Of a stretch of DNA of 64,000 nucleotides, positions 7,287 to 16,281 are shown piece after piece. This stretch comes from Foetidibacter luteolus (GTDB taxonomy: Bacteria > Bacteroidota > Bacteroidia > Chitinophagales > Chitinophagaceae). The notes under the pieces were generated by a model. That model made no database searches and was not told where the DNA came from. It was given only the letters and a program-made list of their open reading frames with translations. The translations under genes were made by a program, and so were the position numbers. How positions within the stretch are numbered: the stretch's first letter is position 1; each line of letters opens with the position of its first letter. The stretch covers positions 18,898-82,897 of the forward strand of contig NZ_VVIP01000034.1 of NCBI RefSeq assembly GCF_009650435.1. The letters run 5' to 3'.

Positions 7287-9515
7287 ATGATTTTAGCAAC
7301 GGATTTAGACGGCACTTTTTTAGGAGGCAAAAGTTTACATAAACAGCAGTTGTACCGGCTGATACGAAAGGACACCAGCATACAGTTAATTTTTGTTACC
7401 GGCCGCGGGCTGGAGTCTGTGATACCTTTATTGAATGACCCCATTATTCCCAACCCTGATTATATTATCTGCGATGTTGGCGCTACAGTAGTTAACGGCC
7501 ATACGCTGGAAGCTATAGAACCTTTGCAGAATGAAATTGAACAACACTGGCCCGGCGTTCTTAAAATACGTGAAGCGGTTAAAGACATTAAAGGCCTGCA
7601 ATACCAGGAAGTACCGCAACAACGGCGTGTATCGTTCTTTGTAAAAGATGAAAATGTTATTGAAGAAGTAAAAGAAAAAGTTGCCGAAATTGATTGCGAT
7701 GTTATTTACAGCGCCAATAAATTTTTAGATGTGCTGCCTAAAGGCACCAACAAAGGAAGCACTTTAACCAACCTGATTAAGTTTTTAAAATCATCAACAG
7801 ATGAAGTATTGGTGGCAGGCGACACACTAAACGATATGGCCATGTACCAATGCGGTTTTAAAGGTGTGGTTGTAGGCAACAGTGAAGATAAGCTGGTACA
7901 GGCCACTAAAGACATTGAACATGTGTACCATGCCAAACACCCCGGGGCAGGCGGCATACTTGAATCGCTGAAAAACTTTCAGCAACTGGCGCACTACAGC
8001 CGCAAGTTTGATGAAGAAGTGATACAGGAAGAAAAGAGCGATACGCCGCAACTGGTAATGATGTACCACCGCTTTCCGTACGAGATAAAAGAAATTAACG
8101 GTGTTAAAGAAAGGGTATCGCCCAACAGCCCCAACGGTATACTGCCCACATTACAAAGCTTTTTTACCAGTGGCCGCAGCGGGGTGTGGATTGCCTGGGA
8201 AGAAGTTGCCAAAAGTGGCGAACAACTGCGTAATGTGTATATAGATAAGGATAAGTATCCTAACCTGATGGCATCGCGTATTGGCCTTACCAAAAAAGAG
8301 GTGGAAATATTTTATAAGTCGTTTGCCAAAGAAGCTTTTTGGCCCACGATATTTTCATTTATAGAAAAAGCGAAATTCAACCACCACCACTGGGACCATT
8401 TTGTAAACATCAACAGGTTGTTTGCACAAAAGGCCAGCGAACAGGCCGATTATGGCGCTATTGTATGGATACACGATTACAACCTTTGGCTGGTACCCGG
8501 CTTACTGCGGGAGCTAAGGCCCGATGTTAAGATTGGCTTCTTTCACCACACTGCTTTTCCTGCGGCCAATACGTTTAACATACTGCCCTGGCGCAGGGAG
8601 ATTATCAGCAGCCTGCTGCAATGCGATTATGTAGGCTTTCACATACCCCGTTATGTTGAAAACTTTGTGGACGTGGTAAAAAGCCTCTTCCCGGTTGAAG
8701 TACTGGAAGAAATAAACTGCGCACCGCGTTATCTTACTTACAGCACAGCGCTTGGCGTACAGAAGATGACAACTACCATAAAAACAGACCATCGCGTAGT
8801 AAAGCTGGGCGCCAACCCCGTGGGTATTAATGTTGGCTATATTAAGCAACTCATGCAGCAGCAGGAATTACAGGATAAAATAACTGCTATGAAAACGCAA
8901 ATGGGTGATAAAAAAGTTATCCTTAGCGTTGAGCGACTCGATTATGTGAAAGGCCCCCTGGAGAAGGTATTGGCCTTTGAACAGTTCTTAAACGACTACC
9001 CGGAATTTCATGGAAAAGTTGAACTGTTGCAGATATGTACACCCCCTGCGCAGGGCATGAAAATATACGATAAAATACAGCATGACCTTGAGCATGCCAT
9101 TGGCCGCATCAACGGCAGGTATTCCCGCATTGACTGGATTCCTATACGCCTCTTCAGCCGCTCTTTCCCCTTTGAAGAACTGCTTACTTACTATGCCGCC
9201 GCGGATATTGCATGGATAACGCCCCTGCGTGACGGCCTTAATTTAGTGGCCAAAGAATATATTGCCGTGCAGGGTCAAATACCTTCAAGCAAAGGCGTTC
9301 TTATATTAAGCGAATTCGCCGGCGCCGCTGTGGAACTGCAATATGCTTTGCTAACCAACCCTTACGATTTACGTTCTTTAAAAGAGTGTTTGCTACAGGG
9401 TTTACTGCTTGATGACAACGACAAACAAACACGCATGCAACGCCTGTATGAACAGGTAGAACATTATGATATTGACTTTTGGGCAGATGATTTTTTAAAC
9501 CACCTGGGCAACTAA
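7287..9515 (+). CDS. HAD phosphatase-GT20 synthase fusion, probable glucosylglycerol-phosphate synthase/phosphatase
   Basis: The 742-residue protein has two enzymes in one chain. Residues 1-235 are a HAD-IIB phosphatase: D6 and D8 in ATDLDGT, VTGR at 37-40, K152, and GDTLND at 178-183. Residues 250-742 are a GT20 glycosyltransferase: HDYNLW 396-401, FFHHTAFPAANTFNILPWR 418-436, FHIPRYVENF 451-460, ERLDYVKG 549-556 and TPLRDGLNLVAKEY 645-658. The order HAD then GT20 is that of GgpPS proteins rather than of TPS-TPP trehalose fusions, and NILPWR/RYVENF recall GgpS. The expected product is glucosylglycerol from a nucleotide-glucose and glycerol 3-phosphate, which the adjacent gpsA product makes. 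A trehalose role cannot be excluded. Confidence 0.8.
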   Translation: MILATDLDGTFLGGKSLHKQQLYRLIRKDTSIQLIFVTGRGLESVIPLLNDPIIPNPDYIICDVGATVVNGHTLEAIEPLQNEIEQHWPGVLKIREAVKDIKGLQYQEVPQQRRVSFFVKDENVIEEVKEKVAEIDCDVIYSANKFLDVLPKGTNKGSTLTNLIKFLKSSTDEVLVAGDTLNDMAMYQCGFKGVVVGNSEDKLVQATKDIEHVYHAKHPGAGGILESLKNFQQLAHYSRKFDEEVIQEEKSDTPQLVMMYHRFPYEIKEINGVKERVSPNSPNGILPTLQSFFTSGRSGVWIAWEEVAKSGEQLRNVYIDKDKYPNLMASRIGLTKKEVEIFYKSFAKEAFWPTIFSFIEKAKFNHHHWDHFVNINRLFAQKASEQADYGAIVWIHDYNLWLVPGLLRELRPDVKIGFFHHTAFPAANTFNILPWRREIISSLLQCDYVGFHIPRYVENFVDVVKSLFPVEVLEEINCAPRYLTYSTALGVQKMTTTIKTDHRVVKLGANPVGINVGYIKQLMQQQELQDKITAMKTQMGDKKVILSVERLDYVKGPLEKVLAFEQFLNDYPEFHGKVELLQICTPPAQGMKIYDKIQHDLEHAIGRINGRYSRIDWIPIRLFSRSFPFEELLTYYAAADIAWITPLRDGLNLVAKEYIAVQGQIPSSKGVLILSEFAGAAVELQYALLTNPYDLRSLKECLLQGLLLDDNDKQTRMQRLYEQVEHYDIDFWADDFLNHLGN

Positions 9516-9546
9516 ACCAGCACAGATAAATTGTACGTTTATCAGG

Positions 9547-9576
9547 ATACAGCACTTTTCGGTGCTGTATTTTTTT
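9547..9576 (+). terminator. Intrinsic terminator of the HAD-GT20 gene
   Basis: The perfect 9-bp stem ATACAGCAC/GTGCTGTAT with a 6-nt loop is followed by six T residues. Confidence 0.9.
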
Positions 9577-9632
9577 ATGGGCCCGGCTGCAGGAACTACT
9601 ATTAAGCTTCCGTTGCGTCGCACTCTTGTACG
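9577..9632 (+). repeat. Dispersed repeat ATGGGCCC...TTGCGTCGCACTCTTGTAC (copy 3)
   Basis: Starts directly behind the T run of the terminator and matches 5010-5064 block by block: ATGGGCCCGG, GAACT, CTATTAAGC and CGTTGCGTCGCACTCTTGTAC. Confidence 0.7.
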
Positions 9633-9839
9633 CCATCACTTTACGCAGCAGGTAACAGCGCAGCCCAGGGCATCAGGCTACGGTTAAACAACACAACAAT
9701 CTTTGATGATATTTTTACCCTTATACTGACGCTTTAAAATGCAGATTTTTTGCCGCAGGTTATTGCCCCATCAATTGTTATTGCTACTTTGTTTATTAAT
9801 TGCAGGCAATAACAAAAGCCCGGCCACAAAGCATATAAC

Positions 9840-10676
9840 ATGGGGAATACAGGATACGACAACATACTGCTGCTTACAGCAGGTTTTATTATTGGCACAC
9901 TGGGTACATTAATCGGGGCAGGTGGTGGTTTTATACTGGTGCCTGTATTGATACTGGCACAGCCTGAGCTTTCGCCGGAAATCATCACCGCTATTTCCAT
10001 AGCCATTGTTGCCGCCAACGCTGTATCAGGGTCAGTAGCCTATGCAAGGTCTGGGCGCATAGATTTCAAGGCCGGCCTGGTGTTTACTCTTGCCGCTTTA
10101 CCCGGCTCTGTTTTAGGGGTTTACTCTACTGCATGGATACCCCAAAAATTGTTTCACATTTTTTTCGGTTTGTTGCTTATTGTACTTTCTGTATTACTCT
10201 TCATCAAAAAAAACACAGCTCCTGCATATACAATGCCCGCACCCTTACGAAAGGGATGGAAGCACCATATTCTTACAGATAAAGAAGGCATTACCTACGA
10301 GTATGCTTATAACCAGAACAAAGGCATTTTTATCAGCGCCATAGTTGGTTACCTCTCCCCCCTGTTGGGTATTGGTGGCGGAATTATACATGTGCCTGCG
10401 CTGGCAAACTGGCTGCGCTTCCCGGTACATATAGCAACGGCCACATCACATTTTATACTGGCCATCATGTCGGTGGTAAGTGTTGTTGTACACGCTTTAA
10501 AAGGCAACTACAGTAATCCTTTTGTGCTGCACATGGTATTGATGCTTGGGATTGGTGTTGTTATCGGCGCCCAGGTCGGCGCACTGTTGTCGCACAAAAT
10601 ACAGGGCAACAAAATAATACGGGCACTGGCCATTTGCCTGGCCATAGTAGGTTTAAGGATACTGCTGGAAAGCTAA
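9840..10676 (+). CDS. TSUP family (TauE/SafE-type) membrane transporter
   Basis: The 278-residue protein is a multi-pass inner-membrane protein of about eight hydrophobic segments with the two-fold repeated TSUP layout. The first half opens with GTLGTLIGAGGGFILVP and the second with LLGIGGGIIHVPAL, the paired glycine-rich motifs of TauE/SafE exporters. Members export sulfite, sulfoacetate or related anions; the substrate here is not evident. The adjacent genes, a HAD-GT20 fusion and a lipoprotein, give no hint about sulfur metabolism. Confidence 0.88.
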   Translation: MGNTGYDNILLLTAGFIIGTLGTLIGAGGGFILVPVLILAQPELSPEIITAISIAIVAANAVSGSVAYARSGRIDFKAGLVFTLAALPGSVLGVYSTAWIPQKLFHIFFGLLLIVLSVLLFIKKNTAPAYTMPAPLRKGWKHHILTDKEGITYEYAYNQNKGIFISAIVGYLSPLLGIGGGIIHVPALANWLRFPVHIATATSHFILAIMSVVSVVVHALKGNYSNPFVLHMVLMLGIGVVIGAQVGALLSHKIQGNKIIRALAICLAIVGLRILLES

Positions 10677-10678
10677 AA

Positions 10679-11488
10679 TCACTTATAAAAGAATGCAGCT
10701 TCACTGCTGAAATTGTATTCCGGGTTACCAGGAAACTCTCCACGGCTCAGCATTTTATGTAGCTTTTTGTCTTCCTGTTCAACAGTAAAGAAATGAACCT
10801 TTTCGGGTACCCCATTCGTAAGGGTGGTTACCTTGCGGGGAAACCTCGTCATACTGCCAAGCAATGGATAATTATACAATTCATACATTTCCTCAATACT
10901 AACCGCACTGATAAATACCCAGGCATTAAAACTGCACTCCTCTGTATACCCTTCTATCACCCGTGTTACAGTATGCCCGTTGTTGCTTACGGAGACTATT
11001 TTGGCAGGCAGCGATTGGGCATTGTATTCATACGTGCTGGCCCATACCAGTTTCTTACCGGCTTCGTTGGTAATATAATAATCCAGCTTACTTAACTTTT
11101 TGCCTTCGTAAAAAAACTCCAGCGTTGTTACTGACGGTGAGTAAAGAGATGTCATAACAATTTTGCTTACCTTACCCTCACTGTTATAAAAATACCTGGA
11201 AGTTCTTGGGGAACGTGTACTGGCAATTGTTTCTACCTTCTTGTTAAGGTAAGTGAACCTAAGCGTGTCTGTGGCAACGGCGGACTTGTAAATAATCCTG
11301 TTTTCCGTGCTATCGCTGTTATACCTGAAAAGTGCATGGTAGTCGTAATCTTTCCATGCCACACTGTCAAGCAGGTAACGGGGCATATTTTCGCCAGGGC
11401 CGTCGGGCAAAGGTTTATCATCTTTTGAGCAACTTATTAACAAGAGCACAAGCGCTACATACGCAACAGTGGTTTTTACATGTAACAT
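10679..11488 (-). CDS. Hypothetical lipoprotein with YD-like beta repeats
   Basis: The 269-residue protein has a signal peptide with lipobox LLLISC (C20), followed by a charged, disordered linker. The body consists of short beta-strand units of the form RYFYNSEGKVSKI, LEFFYEGKKLSKL and STYEYNAQSLPAKI, reminiscent of the RHS/YD-like or DUF4595-type lipoproteins common in Bacteroidota. It is convergent with the TSUP gene, leaving only 2 bp between the stops. No enzymatic motif is visible; an outer-membrane or periplasmic surface role is possible. Confidence 0.7.
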   Translation of the reverse strand: MLHVKTTVAYVALVLLLISCSKDDKPLPDGPGENMPRYLLDSVAWKDYDYHALFRYNSDSTENRIIYKSAVATDTLRFTYLNKKVETIASTRSPRTSRYFYNSEGKVSKIVMTSLYSPSVTTLEFFYEGKKLSKLDYYITNEAGKKLVWASTYEYNAQSLPAKIVSVSNNGHTVTRVIEGYTEECSFNAWVFISAVSIEEMYELYNYPLLGSMTRFPRKVTTLTNGVPEKVHFFTVEQEDKKLHKMLSRGEFPGNPEYNFSSEAAFFYK

Positions 11489-11512
11489 CCGGATATCATT
11501 TTCAGTATAAAA

Positions 11513-11707
11513 CTAAAAGCGCCCGCCGCACCATGATTTTAAGAGTGGTTGAATTGTAATATCCGGCGCTGAATTGATAAAAACCATTACCAGAGAAATA
11601 ATAAAAAACAACATGCCGATCTTTATTGGCATTACGCCCGGCAGCAGGGTAATTGTTTCAACTGCGGAATGAATTTTGTAGGACAGAATCCGTAATAAAT
11701 TTACCAT
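11513..11707 (-). CDS. Possible small membrane protein
   Basis: A 64-codon frame with one strong hydrophobic segment (MLFFIISLVMVFI) lies between two genes, starting 25 bp from the divergent GT-HAD gene. I cannot assign a function, and it may be non-coding. Confidence 0.3.
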   Translation of the reverse strand: MVNLLRILSYKIHSAVETITLLPGVMPIKIGMLFFIISLVMVFINSAPDITIQPLLKSWCGGRF

Positions 11708-11731
11708 AGCCGGATATTAACAGGAAAATCT

Positions 11732-13228
11732 ATGATCAGCATCGTTTTACCGGCCCTTAACGAAGGGGCTACCATAAGAAAAGTAATACAGCGCATAAGG
11801 CCCGCTAACCTGGTACATGAAATTATTGTGGTGGATGACAATTCAGCAGACGACACAGTGGAACAGGCGCAAAAAGAGCAGGTAAGGGTTATTACCAGCT
11901 CCAGGCGGGGCAAGGGCATCTCCATGCATGAAGGCATGATTGCAGCCCGCTATGACATTATTGTTTACCTGGACGCTGACATTCTTACTTACCCCAAAAA
12001 CATAGTAGAACTGCTGGCACAGCCCATCCTGAATAATGAAGCAGATTTTGTAAAATCTTATTTTGAGCGGCAGGCGGGCCGTGTGACACAGCTTGTGGCC
12101 AAACCGTTGCTGAGTATTTTTTTCCCCGAACTGGAAAAATTCCAACAACCGCTAAGCGGTATGGTGGCAGTGAGAAAATCTATGCTAAAAGATGTTGACT
12201 TTGAGAATGATTATGGCGTTGACATTGCCCTGCTGATTGATGCACATCATGCCGGCCTGCGTATTAAAGAGGTTAATATCGGTTACATAAAAAATGCCAT
12301 GCAAACGCTGGAGGCATTGGGCAAAATGTCAAGACAGGTATCCCGCACAATTCTTCAGAAAGCCTCTTTTTCTCCCGCTGAAAACTTTGAAACTCTGGCC
12401 AACATACATAAGATAAGCGATGAAATGGATTACGCCATTTTAGAATCCATCAACAGGTTGCAGAAAATGGTGATTATTGACATGAACGCATTGCTGGAAA
12501 CAGACTTTTTATTATACACGGCGGCAGCCAATAACTGGGAGCAAATGATGATAGACATCTATACTTCCGGGATGAACAATGAAGAACAATTACATGCCAT
12601 AGCCGCCATGTACAAAGGCAAAAGCCTGCCGGAAATGCAGCAGATGCTCGACAGCATTCCCTTGCTGCCGGATGCAAGGGCTACCATACGCCAGTTAAAG
12701 AAGAAGGGATATATATGCGTACTGGTTAGCAATGGGTTTGATGTAGTGGCAAGCCATCTGAAGAACAAACTGGGATTTGATTACAGCTTTGCCAATAAGC
12801 TGGTGATGGAAAAAAGCATCGCTACCGGAGAATTGAAAGTTCCCGATTACTTCAGAACTGAAAACATAGAAAAGGGTACATACAGTAAGGCGGCGATACT
12901 TGACTTTTTATCGGAGAAATTTAAAACCCCGGCCAAGAATATGATATATGTCGGCTGTGAAGAGGAAGACATAACCCTTATACAGAATGCAGGCCTGGGT
13001 ATTGTACTTTCAACAGCTACCATTTCAGCCAGGCTGGCCGCTGATGAAGTGATAAAAGAACACTCGTTAAAGCCACTGCTGCAACTAACCGCTGGTGTTG
13101 CCACCAGGCAAAACGGAACAGTTGCTACAAAAATCAAAAGAAACATCGGCATTGCCGGCCTTACCGCAGCCGCATCGCTGGGGGTTTACTTCTGGCTTAA
13201 GAAAAGCGGTAGATTTAACTGGCAATAA
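11732..13228 (+). CDS. GT81-like glycosyltransferase fused to a degenerate HAD domain and a C-terminal membrane helix
   Basis: The 498-residue protein has three parts. Residues 1-210 are a GT-A glycosyltransferase with PALNEGATI, the metal motif DAD at 81-83, GRVTQLVAKPLL (116-127), QQPLSG (138-143), YGVDIALLID (161-170) and LGKMSRQV (196-203). This series closely recalls glucosyl-3-phosphoglycerate synthase (GpgS, GT81). The metal-binding His that I remember in GpgS is replaced by N188. Residues 245-445 look like a SerB-type HAD domain but with DMN (250-252) instead of DxD, SNG at 333-335, and GCEEED (408-413) instead of GDxxND. Residues 471-489 form a hydrophobic segment. A fused synthase/phosphatase for a glucosylglycerate-like solute is plausible, but the phosphatase half may be inactive. 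Confidence 0.72.
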   Translation: MISIVLPALNEGATIRKVIQRIRPANLVHEIIVVDDNSADDTVEQAQKEQVRVITSSRRGKGISMHEGMIAARYDIIVYLDADILTYPKNIVELLAQPILNNEADFVKSYFERQAGRVTQLVAKPLLSIFFPELEKFQQPLSGMVAVRKSMLKDVDFENDYGVDIALLIDAHHAGLRIKEVNIGYIKNAMQTLEALGKMSRQVSRTILQKASFSPAENFETLANIHKISDEMDYAILESINRLQKMVIIDMNALLETDFLLYTAAANNWEQMMIDIYTSGMNNEEQLHAIAAMYKGKSLPEMQQMLDSIPLLPDARATIRQLKKKGYICVLVSNGFDVVASHLKNKLGFDYSFANKLVMEKSIATGELKVPDYFRTENIEKGTYSKAAILDFLSEKFKTPAKNMIYVGCEEEDITLIQNAGLGIVLSTATISARLAADEVIKEHSLKPLLQLTAGVATRQNGTVATKIKRNIGIAGLTAAASLGVYFWLKKSGRFNWQ

Positions 13229-13236
13229 CACCCTAT

Positions 13237-13267
13237 TTGTTTCTGCCGCTATTGGCGGCAGAAACAA
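13237..13267. terminator. Strong hairpin after the GT-HAD gene
   Basis: Thirteen perfect base pairs (TTGTTTCTGCCGC with its complement) and a 5-nt loop start 8 nt after the stop codon. No T run follows, so it is either a rho-independent terminator of unusual form or an mRNA 3'-end stabiliser. Confidence 0.5.
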
Positions 13268-13298
13268 TATGTACTACCCTGTGGGAAAAGCCGCATAG

Positions 13299-13322
13299 TG
13301 AATCCAACCGTACAAGTGAGTG
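13299..13322 (-). repeat. Diverged short copy of the TTGCGTCGCACTC family
   Basis: On the minus strand it reads CCGTTGTGTCACTCACTTGTACGG, matching the relative at 26686-26705 more closely than the TTGCGTCGCACTC type. Confidence 0.5.
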
Positions 13323-13467
13323 ACACAACGGAAGCCTCATACGTATTCCTGATGCCGGGCCCATAAAATTACCCGGGCTATTGTTTACCCCTACTGTGTT
13401 CCCCGCAACATTCCAGACCGTCACCTCAATAATTTTAGCCATCTTTAACCAAACAGAATTTTGCTTC

Positions 13468-14562
13468 ATGAACAATAAAACGCGGCAAGTATTGTTGCAT
13501 GTGTGTGGCTGCATGGTATTCCTGATGCTGCCTGTATTATTCGCCCCGGACCTGCCGGAATCTTTTAATATTACCAGGAGCATACCCACGCAACGTAACA
13601 TGCTGGCTTACCTGTTGATGATTGCGTTTTTTTACCTGAACTACTTTGTTCTGATACCCCGCTTTTATTTTACCGGCAAATATGCCCGCTTTGTAATTGC
13701 CATACTGCTTTGCTTTATGGTGGTGGTTACGCTGCCGCATTTTATAATACCCAATGGCAGCCACCGCTCACAACCTCCTCCACGCAGAGAGTTATCGGAC
13801 AGGCCACCACCAAGGCCTATGCCTATGCCCGGAAACGAAGGCTTTAACCGCCAGCCAGGCCCGGGCGAGCCGGAACGGTTTTCGGTTTTTAACATTACAC
13901 AGCACCTGTTTATTTTTTTAGCGGTTGTATTTTTTTCGCTGATACTGCGCATCAGCAACCGGTGGAAACAATCAGAAAGAGAAAAACTGAACGCGGAACT
14001 GCAATACCTTAAAAGCCAGGTGAACCCGCATTTTTTGTTTAACACGCTTAACAATATTTATTCGCTGGCTTTACAGAAATCTGACAATACCGCATCTGCG
14101 GTGGTAAAGCTATCCGGCATGATGCGGTATGTGCTGAGCGAAGCAGACAAAGATTATGTACCGCTTGAAAAAGAACTGGCATACATTAACAGTTATATTG
14201 AATTGCAGAAAATACGGTTTGAAGACACTGTAAAGCTTGAGTTTGAAACCGGTGGCGACCAGCATGGCAAAAAAATTGCACCTTTAATACTGATAAGCTT
14301 TATTGAAAATGCTTTTAAACATGGTGTTAACGCAGAAGAGGACTCGGATATAAGCATAAGGATACACATTACAGAAACAGAACTGGATATGCTTGTAACA
14401 AACAACAAAGTAACCCATGCAGATGATACAGCGCAACACAGTGGCCTGGGCATTGAGAACACCAAAAACAGGCTTCAATTGTTATACCCGTTTAAGCATA
14501 CTTTAGTAATTGATGATAGCAGCGACAATTTTACTGTTGCGCTTAAGTTGATAATAGCATGA
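13468..14562 (+). CDS. LytS-type sensor histidine kinase
   Basis: About 364 residues from the ATG at 13468; an upstream in-frame start would add an implausible leader. Membrane segments fill the first 185 residues, interrupted by a proline-rich loop (QPPPRREL...RPPPRPMPMP). The cytoplasmic part has the His_kinase signature NPHFLFNTLNNIYSLAL with the phospho-acceptor H, the N-box FIENAFKHG and GLGIENTKNRLQLLY. It overlaps the next gene by 4 bp (ATGA), so it forms a two-component system with the LytTR regulator. The stimulus is unknown. Confidence 0.9.
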   Translation: MNNKTRQVLLHVCGCMVFLMLPVLFAPDLPESFNITRSIPTQRNMLAYLLMIAFFYLNYFVLIPRFYFTGKYARFVIAILLCFMVVVTLPHFIIPNGSHRSQPPPRRELSDRPPPRPMPMPGNEGFNRQPGPGEPERFSVFNITQHLFIFLAVVFFSLILRISNRWKQSEREKLNAELQYLKSQVNPHFLFNTLNNIYSLALQKSDNTASAVVKLSGMMRYVLSEADKDYVPLEKELAYINSYIELQKIRFEDTVKLEFETGGDQHGKKIAPLILISFIENAFKHGVNAEEDSDISIRIHITETELDMLVTNNKVTHADDTAQHSGLGIENTKNRLQLLYPFKHTLVIDDSSDNFTVALKLIIA

Positions 14563-15251
14563 TTAAAGCGATAGCGATAGATGATGAATTACCCGCACTT
14601 AAAGTGATAGAAACCTTTTGCGGCAAGGCTGGTTTTATTGAACTGGAAAAAACATTTAATAAACCCTCTGAAGCGCTTAAATACATCAACAAATTTCCGG
14701 TGGAGCTGTTGTTCCTGGACATTAATATGCCATCGCTAAAAGGCACGGAACTCTACCGCAGCATCAAGCAAAAAACGATGGTTATTTTTACCACCGCCTA
14801 TAGTGAATACGCGGTTGAAGGCTTTAACCTTAACGCTGTGGACTACCTGCTTAAGCCCTTTACGTTTGAACGGTTTATGCAGGCCGCTGATAAAGCAAAT
14901 AACCTGCTTGCACTTAGCCGCAACCAGCCAAAAAATGATGAACATTTTTTATACATCCGGGCAGATTACAGCCTTATTAAAATAAACACCGCTGAAATAC
15001 TTTTTATAGAAGGCCTTGATGACTATCTTAAAATACACCTGGACAATCAAAAGCCGGTAGTTGCCAGGATGACGATGAAGGCCATGATGGAGAAACTGCC
15101 TGCGCAAAATTTTATACGGGTGCACAGATCTTACATCATATCGTTTAATCATGTGGAGCACCTGCGCAATAAGATCATCACCATACGTGGAGAAGAAATA
15201 CCTGTAGGCAACAGCTATGAAGAACCCTTTTTAAAACTCTTTAACAGATAA
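14559..15251 (+). CDS. LytTR family response regulator
   Basis: The 230-residue regulator has a receiver domain (IDDE near the start, phospho-acceptor Asp in LLFLDINMP around residue 53, Lys in LLKPF) and a C-terminal LytTR DNA-binding domain (FLYIRADYSLIKI, RVHRSYIISFNHV). It is translationally coupled to the LytS-type kinase upstream and should be phosphorylated by it. Targets are not evident; the nearest downstream gene is the dioxygenase-like lipoprotein. Confidence 0.92.
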   Translation: MIKAIAIDDELPALKVIETFCGKAGFIELEKTFNKPSEALKYINKFPVELLFLDINMPSLKGTELYRSIKQKTMVIFTTAYSEYAVEGFNLNAVDYLLKPFTFERFMQAADKANNLLALSRNQPKNDEHFLYIRADYSLIKINTAEILFIEGLDDYLKIHLDNQKPVVARMTMKAMMEKLPAQNFIRVHRSYIISFNHVEHLRNKIITIRGEEIPVGNSYEEPFLKLFNR

Positions 15252-15446
15252 GTTAATAACCTCAAAAATTCCCGCCTTTACCTCAATCATTTTTACACCC
15301 TTCTTTTTTATTGAAATTTTGAACCGTTAACAGTAAATGATGCTGGTGGGTAAACAGCGCCGGGCTATATTGTTATACCATGCATTAAACAATCAACTTA
15401 TTACATGCTTCAGCTTTACTAATCACTCACAACTAAAACTTCAACT

Positions 15447-16166
15447 ATGGAAAGAAAAGACTTTCTGAAAAACAGCATGGGCATATTGGGTATAGGCACC
15501 CTTTTGGCAGAGGCATGCAAAAAAGACGTTACATCCGGCACGGACACTACCGGCGGCACCGATACCGGCGATTGTACAGTAACTGCAACTGAAACAGATG
15601 GGCCTTATCCTTTGTACAACAGCAGAGGCTCAGCCATTCAGCGGGTAGATATAACCGATGGCAAAACCGGAGTACCTCTTAGTATAACACTTACTGTACG
15701 GAATGTTAATGATGACTGCAACATAGTAAGCAATGCACGGGTGGATATATGGCACTGCGATAAGGATGGCTATTATTCGGGCTACTCCAATTCAGGTTAC
15801 CTGGGCACGCAGAACAACACAGCGCTGGTTTTTTGCCGGGGCCTGCAATACACAGATACTACAGGCGTGGCTAAATTTACTTCCATATACCCGGGCTGGT
15901 ACACAGGCCGCATTACACACATACATGTACAGGTATATGTAAGCAACACGCTTAAGCTTACCAGCCAGATAGCTTTTCCGGCCGCTATTACTACTGCAGT
16001 GTATAATACGTCACTCTACAGCGCACATGGGCAAAACACTTCCGTATCCAGTTTTTCGTCAGACAATGTTTTCAGCGACGGCACAGATACAGAATTGGCT
16101 ACCGTAACGGCCAACAGCAGCACTGGTGGATACGACCTAACCCATACGATTTACATTTCAGCATAA
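15447..16166 (+). CDS. Intradiol ring-cleavage dioxygenase-like lipoprotein
   Basis: The 239-residue protein has an N-terminal RKDFLKNS leader with hydrophobic stretch and lipobox-like LLAEAC (C24), followed by a Thr/Gly-rich linker, so it is exported. The core has the intradiol non-heme Fe(III) pattern: TDGPYPLY (50-57), DIWHCDKDGYYSGY (100-113) with a candidate ligand Tyr, and PGWYTGRITHIHVQV with Y152, H158 and H160. It belongs to the protocatechuate 3,4-dioxygenase beta-like superfamily. Exported members in soil bacteria have unclear substrates, so aromatic ring cleavage is possible but unproven. Confidence 0.82.
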   Translation: MERKDFLKNSMGILGIGTLLAEACKKDVTSGTDTTGGTDTGDCTVTATETDGPYPLYNSRGSAIQRVDITDGKTGVPLSITLTVRNVNDDCNIVSNARVDIWHCDKDGYYSGYSNSGYLGTQNNTALVFCRGLQYTDTTGVAKFTSIYPGWYTGRITHIHVQVYVSNTLKLTSQIAFPAAITTAVYNTSLYSAHGQNTSVSSFSSDNVFSDGTDTELATVTANSSTGGYDLTHTIYISA

Positions 16167-16229
16167 AATTATTCAATGGCTTTCTGTTTAATCATCATAA
16201 ACTTTCTCCCCAATAAAGACAGCAGCGGC

Positions 16230-16247
16230 AGGCATTTCTTAATGCCT
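16230..16247 (+). terminator. Weak hairpin after the dioxygenase gene
   Basis: AGGCATT/AATGCCT with a 4-nt loop, followed only by CCCTGCCTTTT. It could be a weak terminator. Confidence 0.3.
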
Positions 16248-16281
16248 CCCTGCCTTTTATGTACAAATTAATACCCATATT

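Noticed and set aside
7287..9515. Plain trehalose-6-phosphate synthase/phosphatase
   Set aside because: Domain order is reversed and acceptor-side motifs look GgpS-like; kept only as an alternative.
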